Origin: Orychophragmus violaceus
Lineage: Eukaryota; Streptophyta; Magnoliopsida; Brassicales; Brassicaceae
DNA: 64,000 nucleotides
Direction of reading: 5' to 3'
Assembly: GCA_030180135.1 (NCBI GenBank)
Contig: CM058233.1
Coordinates: forward strand, 60,780,500-60,844,499
In this document: positions 56,047 through 64,000 of the stretch, one piece after another
Numbering within the stretch: position 1 is the first letter of the stretch
Layout of the letters: each line of letters opens with the position of its first letter
The notes under the pieces: model-generated
Database searches by the model: none
The model's input: only the letters and a program-made list of their open reading frames with translations
Told to the model about the DNA's origin: nothing
Made by a program: the position numbers and the translations under genes

Positions 56047-57659
56047 CTAGATAGAAGGTGCATCATCTAGAGGCAGAATCTGACCTTCTGGAATCTCGGC
56101 CTTAGCCCAATAATGTTTCACCCTCTGTCCATTCACAGTGAATTCATTACCTTCCTTGCTGGTTAGAACGACAACTCCATATGGACGCACCTCTTTGATC
56201 GTGAAAGGACCAGACCACCTTGATTTCAGCTTACCTGGAAACATATGCAAACGAGAGTTATACAAAAGTACTTGATCATTAGGCTCAAACTGTCTTGAGA
56301 CAATCTTCTTGTCATGATATGCATTAGTCCTCTCCTTGTACAGCTTTGAGTTTTCATAGGCAAAATGTCTAATCTCATCCAACTCATTAAGTTGGACCAA
56401 TCTCCTTTCTGCAGCAGATTTAAGATCAAAATTCATCTGTTTTACAGCCCATGTTTCTTTGTGCTCAAGCTCTACTGGCAGATGACATGCTTTTCCATAT
56501 AGCAGATGAAATGGAGTGGTCCCAAGTGGTGTCTTGAATGCTGTCCTATAAGCCCATAATGCATCATCCAGCTTTGCTGCCCAAAATTTCCTTGTCTTTC
56601 CAATTGTCTTCTCAAGGATCTCCTTAATCTGCCTGTTAGAAACCTCGACTTGTCCACTAGTCTGAGGGTGATAAGGAGTAGCGACTCGGTGATGAACTCC
56701 ATGCTTCTTCAGCAGCTTCTCGAAGACCTTATTGATAAAATGAGATCCTCCATCACTAATCACTATACGAGGTACTCCAAATCTGGAGAATATGATGGTC
56801 TTAAACAGGTTAATGACCACCGAAGAATCATTGGTTGGCTAGCTATTTCTTCTACCCACTTAGACACATAGTCCACAGCAACCAAGATGAACTTATTCCC
56901 ATAGGATGAGGGAAAAGGACCCATGAAATCTATGCCCCAGAAATCGAAAACCTCAACTTCCAGAATGAAATTCTGAGGCATCTCATGCTTCTTGCTGATT
57001 TTCCCTCTCCTCTGACAGGCATCACACTGAGAGATGAAAGAATGAGTGTCTCTAAACATTGTAGGCCACCAGAAACCTGCTTGCAGAACCTTAGACACAG
57101 TCTTGAATGTAGCAAAATGTCCAGCATAATCTGATCCATGACAGTGGAAGAGGATGTCTGGAACTTCTGATTGAGCAACGCATCTCCTGTAAAGACCATC
57201 TGAACCGTGTTTATAGAGATAAGGCTCATCCCAGTAGTATCTTCTAAGCTCCCTAAGGAACTTTTTCTTTGCATAACCCTTTAAATCATCTGGTTCAGTC
57301 TTAGTAGCAAGGTAATTAGCTATATCTGCATACCAGGGTCGATCAGTGGCTGCTACAACAGCAATTTCGAAGTCATAGTTCCCAATTCTGATCCTTAAAG
57401 ATTCTGGGTTCGTATCAGGTATGCATCGACCGTTGCGTGTGCATGTGTCGATCGTTGCTTCCCCGATACTTGCATCGACCGTTGCCAATGTGGCATCGAT
57501 CGACACTGTGCGATTATCCCCACAGTTCTGCAACTCTCTGCCCAAATCCGTCTGAAAAATTGTATCAACCATATTGATGTTTTCCTCAGGAATAATCATT
57601 GATGGGCTCGTCTTCCTCAACCAGCATCCTTGAAAGATGATCAGCAACTCCATTCGCAA
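56047..57659 (-). pseudogene. Integrase of element D, one frameshift
   Basis: 57659-56763: zinc-binding HHCC part (CHGSDYAGHFATFKTVSKVL and SQCDACQRRG) and the first catalytic Asp in WGIDFMGPFP. 56820-56047: second Asp in VISDGGSHF and Glu in GQVEVSNRQIKEIL, then a C-terminal domain with WSGPFTIKEV. A one-base loss near 56836 separates the frames. The N-terminal linker is unusual: it carries four palindromes (57427, 57449, 57476, 57497) translated as SIDATLATVDAS-like peptide. Integrase would insert the cDNA with 5-bp duplications. Confidence 0.9.
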
Positions 57660-59175
57660 CTCCCTTCTTGTCCCTCACTTCAATGTCAAACTCCTGAAGC
57701 AACAGAATACATCTCAACAATCTTGGCTTAGCATCCTTCTTCTGCATCAGACACTTTAGGGCTGAATGATCAGTATGAACAATCACCTTGGGGCCAACAA
57801 GATAGGGGGGGAATTTCTCGAATGCAAAGACAATAGCCAACAGCTCCTTCTCTGTGGTGGCATAGTTTCTCTGCGCATCATCCATAGTCCTACTAGCATA
57901 ATAGATAGCATGAAGCTTTCTATCCTTCTTCTGCCCCAGAACAGCTCCTACAACATAGTCACTTGCATCATACATAACCTCAAAAGGTAGATCCCAATCT
58001 GGTGGCTGAACTATTGGAGCACTCACTAATGCCTGCTTAATTTGTTCAAATGCAGTCTGACAGTCTGCATTGAACTCAAATTTGGTATCCTTACACAGCA
58101 AAGCAGTTAGTGGCCTAGCAATCTTACTGAAGTCTTTGATGAACCTTCTATAGAAGCCGGCATGTCCAAGAAAGCTTCTTATAGACTTAACAGAATCAGG
58201 CGCCTGAAGGTTGGTCATTACCTTAATCTTAGCGCGGTCCACTTCGATCCCTGCTTCAGATACTTTATGTCCAAGAACAATACCATCTCTGACCATGAAA
58301 TGGCGTTTTTCCCAGTTAAGGACCAAGTGCTTCTCTTCGCATCTAGTCAGCACCTTGCACAGATTATCTAAACACTCATTATAAGATGATCCATAGACTG
58401 AGAAGTCATCCATGAATACCTCCATAAAGTCCTCAATCATATCAGTGAATATGGACATCATGCATCTCTGGAAGGTGGCAGGAGCATTACAGAGTCCAAA
58501 AGGCATTCTACGGTAAGCGAATGTACCATATGGACAAGTGAAAGTGGTATTTCCCTGATCTTCTGGGTGGATAGGAATCTGAAAGAAGCCTGAGTATCCA
58601 TCGAGGAAGCAATAGTAAGGATGATTAGCTAACCTCTCCAGCATCGGATCAATAAAAGGCAAGGGAAAGTGATCCTTTCTGGTTGCAGCATTCAGCTTCC
58701 TGTAATCTATGCACATCCTGTGACCCATCACAGTCCTAGTAGGGATCAGCTCATTCTTCTCATTCTTCACAACTGTAACTCTGCCCTTCTTAGGCACTAC
58801 ATGGACTGGACTTACCCAATCACTGTCTGAAATAGGATAGAAAATCCCAGTATCCAGGAGTTTCATAATCTCCTTCTTAACCACTTCCTGTAGATTAGGA
58901 TTAAGCCTTCTCTGATGCTCAATAGATGTCTTAGACTCATCCTCAAGATGTATCCGATGCATGCACAGCTCTGGGGAGATACCTGAAATGTCATCAAGAG
59001 AATAGCCAAGAGCTTTGCGATGCTTGCGCAGCTTGCTTAGCAGTAAAGTGAGCTCTGCGTTGTTCAAACTAGCATTGACAATTACTGGATATGTCGAATT
59101 AGGTCCAAGAAATGCGTACCTTAGCCCGGATGGAAGTTGTTTCAGCTCTATTTTCGGAGCTTTTTCCTCGGCCTA
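57586..59175 (-). pseudogene. Reverse transcriptase and RNase H of element D
   Basis: Open from 59175 to 57586. The translation from the NNAELT region shows the RT start (NPNLQEVVKKEIMKLLDTGI), MCIDYRKLNAATRKDHFPLP, RMPFGLCNAPATFQR and the catalytic FMDDFSVYG about 220 codons in. RNase H follows with YDASDYVVGAVLGQ, TTEKELLAI and HTDHSALKCL, giving its acidic residues. All motifs look functional, but a TAG at about 59174 separates it from the protease and a frame change near 57600 from the integrase. Called broken because of those joins. Confidence 0.9.
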
Positions 59176-59217
59176 GTCTCTGTCGACTTGCAACGACCGA
59201 TGCTTAGTTGGTGTCGA

Positions 59218-60144
59218 TCATTGCATCGTCGCGTCAGACACTTCCACCTGCATCACCACTTCAACCGAATTCATCAGTCTTGCATAGCACATTGCGGGCT
59301 CGTCCTGCAGGTACTCTAGCTCCATTATAGAGCTCAGTAAAGCTCTTTCTAGTGGATCTTCAGCATGTGACATGTCAAAGTACTCTGCAGCCAAATCACC
59401 TAGTGTGTCCACATAGAAGGTCTGTCCGTCGATGGTTGGTCTCTTCACCAGTTTGTCCATATCGAAACTCATCTTCAGATCACCCACATTCATAATTATT
59501 CTACCTCCTTGACAGTCAATCATCGCACCAGCTGTAGCTAAGAAAGGCCTGCCCAAAATCAGTGGATCCTTTTGTTCCTCTCCATACTGCAGAACCACAA
59601 AGTCAGTAGGAATCACACATTGGCCAATCATTATAGGCACATCCTCCAATAATCCTTCGGGAATCCTGATTGTTCTATCTGCCAAAACCAGTGATATCCT
59701 AGTGGGTATAAAATCAGTCATCCCGAGCCTCTTAGCAACCGAGAAAGGCATAAGATTCACACTGGAACCTAGATCACATAGAGACCTTTCGAATCTCTCC
59801 CTGTAGATAGCAAAATCCAATACAAAGCTTCCTGGATCTTTCAACTTCTCAGGAATTCTGCCATAAATCACTGCACTACACACCTCATTGATCATTATTA
59901 CACTCTCCTCATCAGACCACTTTCCAGCAATCAAATCTTTAAGACATCTCTTCATCACATGAGAGGTTTCCATGGAGTCAATCAAAGGCACTTCGACTTT
60001 CACCTTTTTAATGAACTCCTTGCACTTGGCGTACTGCTTATCATTTTTAGCTTTTCTGAGATTCTTGGGATAAGGTACCTTAGGCTTGTAAACCCTCTCG
60101 GTCGACTGTTTCGGTTTCCCTGGTTTTGAACTCTCTGCAGTCAC
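59218..60144 (-). pseudogene. Aspartic protease of element D
   Basis: KDPGSFVLDFAIYRERFERS then LCDLGSSVNLMPFSVAKRLG, the active-site region, and ILGRPFLATAGAMIDC. Preceded by a basic linker (KVPYPKNLRKAKNDKQYAKC). It starts out of frame with gag (a TGA ends gag at 60141), so one shift lies between. A palindrome pair at 59194/59215 sits between protease and RT. Confidence 0.85.
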
Positions 60145-61920
60145 CTTGCGTCGATCTCACTGTCATGGTGTCGATCGTTGCTGGGTGACTTTGTCACGAC
60201 AGTTTCTTCGTTATCGCTTTGCATCGACCGTTGCTTGGTGGCGTCGATCGATGCATTACGAATGTCACGGATACCATCTTCCAATTCTTCGATTTTCACG
60301 AGTTCTTCAACACTCAAATGCTTTTTATGGCCAAGAAACAGCTCCTTACCACTTCTCAATGTTACTGCATTGCATTGATACTTGGGATTGGCATCAGTTC
60401 GCCCTGGGAGATATCCATCTTCCCTTTGAGCATATCCAGCAGTTCTTGCAACCTTAGCATCAAGCTCCTTCATATGTGCGCTCAGGTATTCAAACTTCCC
60501 ATTCAGATCCTCATAGACTGTACCTATCTTCTTGTCGAGGTCTGCAGCACTCTTAGTCTGACTCTCCAGCAGCTGTTTCATCATTGTCTCCATCTTACTC
60601 TCATGAGCAGTGGCTGTAGGAGGAGTCTGATAAGATGAAGATCCATAGGTTCTCTGAGTACCTTGTCCAAAAGGTTTCTGAAAACCACTAGTCTGTCCAA
60701 AGCTAGAGGAGTTTTGATTGCCTGCGAAGGCACTCCTTTGGCCTCCATTGAAGAACCTGTTTCCCTGCTGATTACCAAATATGTTACCTTGTAAACCAGA
60801 TCCTCCAATGTAATTCACATCTTCTTCCTGAGTGTCCTCCTCAGTCTGAATTACCTCTACATCTTGGGAAAAGTGGACTGATTTCTTACCAGCTAGGAGG
60901 TTTACAAACTGTGTCCAGCTTAGATATAATATCAGCAATCTCCAAATTCTCTACACTCCCACCATATTTCTTCCTCCTCTCATCCATAGTCTTGCAACTG
61001 TTGCTGCTTACTAAGTTCTCAATCAACTGCTTAGCTTGTGCAGGAGTCCTGGTGTTGAAATTTGCATTACTGGAGTTATCCAGCGCAGACTGATATGGAA
61101 GATCTATGCCTCTGAAGAAGATACCTAGCAATGTGACCTCAGTGAATCCATGGTGTGGGCAGTCATGCTGGTACTTCTTGAATCTCATCCATGCAGCTTT
61201 TAAAGGCTCCACAGGGCCTTGGGAAAATGTCAGAATGTCCTGTCTGGACTGATCAGAACGAGCATCATCATAGAAGTGTCTCAGAAACTCACTCTTCAGG
61301 GCACTCCAAGTAGTAAACTGCCCAGGTGACAGCTGCTTGATCCATGCAGCAGCGTCTCCAGCGAGACTGTGCGGAAAGAGCTTAAGAAACAGATAATCCT
61401 GGCAAACTCCATCATACTTCATGCCAGTGATTATATCCTCTAACTGATCAATGTGATCCATAGGCTGCTCCGATTGGTGACCATGGAAAGCATTCTGTCT
61501 CATCAGCGAGTAGTAGATGGTTTTGATCTCAAAATCATTCCTCTCAAAACCAGGAATCACTAGAGCTGACCGGTTTGCATGAAACTCATCCGGTCTGTTG
61601 TAGTCAGCTAAAGTCCTCTCATGGACAACCATCTGTCTACCTTGGTTCTGTCCCTGACCTTGCGCCTGCGGCTGTGGTTCAGGTTCCTCAACCTCAGCGA
61701 TCACACGTCCCTCAGCATCAATCTGATGCCCAGCAGCATTGTACAGATTGTTATCTCGGTCCCTCAGGGTACCTTGAGCATCATGCATTATGATTACCTT
61801 CTGTACCACCATCCTTGCTCTTCTTTCTCTTCTGTTAGTCCTCTCTAGTCGTCCAAGTTCTTCTAGTCCGAGATTAACAAGGTTCAAGTTCTGATTACTT
61901 CTAGTTTCACGCGTCTGCAT
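60141..61920 (-). pseudogene. gag of element D, one-base insertion
   Basis: ATG at 61920. Leader IIMHDAQGTLRDRDNNLYNA, core FHGHQSEQPMDHIDQLEDII and FLRHFYDDARSDQSRQDI, closely like element C. One extra A near 60902 (TGTAAACC against TGCAATC in C) ends the first frame at 60886; the second frame (60938-60141) continues LLAGKKSVHFSQDVEVIQTE through the Gly/Asn-rich and coiled-coil parts. Palindromes at 60152/60172 and 60225/60245 are in the coding tail. Confidence 0.88.
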
Positions 61921-62141
61921 AAACTGTCTGTAATCGTCAAGCAACGATCGATGCTATCAGTGCAACGATCAATTCAATCTCAGAATCGCCTAGTGACGAT
62001 CGACACAAAGGTGAAACGATCGACGCTATGCAAAATCGGTACCTGCGACAGAAAGAAAACAGAGAAAAATTAGTAACTAAAACAAAAAAATAAAAATCCT
62101 AGTAAAAACCCTAAGTTCGATCCTATCGAAGACTCTAAGAG

Positions 62142-62159
62142 TCCCCGGCAAGGGCGCCA
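62142..62159 (-). other. Primer-binding site (tRNA-Asp) of element D
   Basis: Minus strand TGGCGCCCTTGCCGGGGA, one change from the perfect tRNA-Asp complement. Confidence 0.88.
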
Positions 62160-62165
62160 AAAACT

Positions 62166-63363
62166 TGATAGGGGTCTAGTTTTATCCTATTCTACTGCAA
62201 GTGCACAGTTATGCAATCGTAGTATATAAGGTATCGAATCCACAGAGACTCCGGTTTCGATAGATAAAGAACTGTAGAGATTTAAACTAAGAAGAAAGCA
62301 ATGTGAAGTAAACTAAATAGCAGTGCGAGAAAGTAAACAAGTAGCAAGATTATCGGTGGTGAAAGCAGTTAATTAAGGGCGCTAAGTCTAGGGCGTTCTC
62401 AGGAAATCAGACAAGCAGAAAAATCAATCAGTCAGGATCTAATTAAGCACAGTTCTAGAACTCAAATCACGGATATAGAATTAACCAAATTCCTTTGAGA
62501 GAATTCTCTAAGTCTAAGTGCAACAATCCAAATTCCTTTGCAATTACTAACAGATTAAACCAGCATTAATTTCAAGTTCGATATGTTCACAATTAAACTA
62601 AACCAAATTCCTTTGCGAATAATTTAATTGCTCAACCTAAATAGTTCAGATTCTAAACCACACTTTCGTGTCGTATTTAGCAACCTAAGATCTAGATTCT
62701 AATTGATCAGGTTAGAACTAGCATTAAACTCAATTTAGATCGAAGAACATTCTATTCATGTGAATCCTTAACTGATTTAAACAAGTCTAGCAAGTCATGA
62801 AATCCTTAATGAGAAACCCTAAACCTAACTATGAATCTACTCAGACATAGAAGATGTAAACATAATCAATGAATTAATAGATTGCATTAAAGAGATTAAA
62901 ATAAATAAAGGGATTCGAAATCTTCTCCAAAATAAAGTGAAGTACAGGATCAAATCAGCCCCAAAAGCTCTAAAAACTCTCTGCTCTTAATTATGTTAGC
63001 GTATCTAAATAAAACACCAAAATCCTAATTATATAGGCTAAATCTCGGTTGGAGCTTCTTTGTAAATACTGAAAACTTCTGGGTCAAAGTGTAATATCTT
63101 CATTCTTCATTAAACCGCCGAGTTCGGCCCACCTCGCTAGTGTGTCGATCGATGCACAATCGTGTGTCGATCGATGCAGTCCTGTTTTCTGGACAGTGAG
63201 CTCAATATCTCGGCCAAACACTCCAAAAATCCCCAAAATGCTCCAATATCTCCAATTCTGCTTCAAACCTGATTATACCTGTAATAGACTCTAAAAGAAC
63301 ACAAAAAGACTCTAAAACACACTTATATCATGGTCTAAAACTAGTAAAAACCATGATATATCA
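62166..63363 (-). repeat. 5' LTR of element D
   Basis: TGATAGGG...ATATATCA on the plus strand, 1198 bp. The palindrome pair near 63146/63168 reads GTCGATCGATGCA twice, unlike the CGATCGTTGCA arms in element C's LTR. Confidence 0.92.
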
Positions 63364-63368
63364 GTTTA

Positions 63369-64000
63369 TAAAGGAAAAAGAAAAATCAGAAAACTAAGAT
63401 GAACACTTTTCTTTTGGAATTTTCGGTTGAAGGTAAAACATGAATAAAAACTAAAGGCAAACAATTTTTATGGGATTTTGTTGATGCAAAACTAGACAAG
63501 AATGATAAATTAATGACATTAACATGGAAATACTCCTCTAAATGTCCCATAAAATCTACTGGTCACCAAATTCGGTTTTATACTGAATCAAACCGGTCAT
63601 CTCTCGTATTTGCCATAAATGGCTCGGTTTGGTTCAATTGAGAACATAGGTAGATCCGCCTGAGGCGTGTTGGTGCATCTTAGAGTGTTATAGAAAGCTT
63701 CAAGATGTATCTCATATTCTCTTGGGCGCCACTGGTTTGTTTGAAGCCTAATAAACCCGTAAGATTCCAAATAAAGCAAGCCGAGGAACCTCTGTCTTTG
63801 AACTTGAATATCTCCTGAACGAAAATGTTATTGACTTGATTCCAGTTCTCCACGTGCTTATCTTGACTCAAGATTATAGACCAAGTGGTTTCAAGGCTTA
63901 AATCCTTGTGGTTTGATCGCAGTACTCTGTTGAGTGCTTATATGTCACGGGTAAGGCCAAATGACTAGCTTCTGAACAAACACCAAATTCAGCTCGAACC
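63369..64000 (-). mobile_element. Element E, right part: diverged partial copy of its unrecognised ORF
   Basis: The first 160 bp are AT-rich. From 63537 the sequence aligns with 44508-44965 (about 85 percent by eye), including LSQDKHVENWNQVN and LTGLLGFKQTSGAQ-like peptide in broken frames. It runs off the right edge. It could be an LTR-like repeat of element E or part of a second copy. Confidence 0.55.

Larger units (their letters stand above)
46944..63363 (-). mobile_element. Athila-type element D with gag, protease, RT, RNase H and integrase
   Basis: LTRs at 46944-48141 and 62166-63363, both 1198 bp, differing at about 31 positions. Without nested element C it is about 9.8 kb. Domain order gag, protease, RT, RNase H, integrase is Ty3/Gypsy. 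The flanking 5-mers GTGTA and GTTTA are a duplication with one change. No env-like or ATHILA ORF-1 ORF. At least four frameshifts or stops, so it is not active now, but it is the only Athila-type copy here with enzymes. Confidence 0.92.

Noticed and set aside
16604..63174. CRISPR-like interpretation of regularly spaced palindromes
   Set aside because: Pairs are isolated, not arrays, with no spacers or cas genes, and the genome is a plant's.

Overview
The window is a repeat-dense stretch of a plant nuclear genome, most likely Brassicaceae. The signs are Athila-type Ty3/Gypsy elements primed by tRNA-Asp, a Mutator-like element (MULE) carrying a DUF1985/Ulp1-type gene, a Brassicaceae-style gypsy with an acidic gag leader, a degraded LINE, a Copia element and a small Helitron. 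No bacterial genes, tRNA or rRNA were recognised. The only candidate low-copy host gene is one short exon near 43.4-43.5 kb.

Layout. (1) 1-4778: 5' part of Athila-type element A (minus strand, gag-protease only), inserted in the reverse-transcriptase ORF of a LINE. (2) 4779-10534 plus probably 14210-15.39k: that LINE (minus), interrupted by a 2.5-kb solo LTR (7503-10025) with a huge GA microsatellite and by a degraded Copia element (10535-14209). (3) About 15.39k-42.99k: a large MULE. It holds a DUF1985...Ulp1-like gene (plus strand, interrupted by the young Athila-type element B, 16404-24063), a run of six F-box-like gene copies, a Helitron, an array of a palindromic ATGAACGTTCAT motif and a MURA transposase (minus). 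(4) About 43.0-43.96k: low-copy-looking DNA with a TATA box and a signal-peptide exon. (5) 43.96-46.94k and 63.37-64k: a different, pol-less Ty3/Gypsy element E. It is split by the 9.8-kb pol-bearing Athila-type element D (46944-63363), which itself contains the gag-protease-only element C (48857-55472). Target-site duplications and LTR divergence agree on this nesting order.

How the parts fit. Elements A, B and C lack reverse transcriptase and integrase but share LTR ends, primer-binding site, polypurine tract, a conserved hairpin and a paired palindrome (core CGATCG) with D. They look like non-autonomous partners of D-type elements. The MULE has its own, different palindrome (core AACGTT), dispersed through its introns, intergenic DNA and downstream of its F-box copies. 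Its Ulp1-like protein has lost the usual catalytic His and Cys. The most interesting hypothesis is that each element type carries a lineage-specific self-recognition motif; for the MULE this would resemble the VANC anti-silencing system of Arabidopsis VANDAL elements. All coordinates, alignments and difference counts were made by eye.
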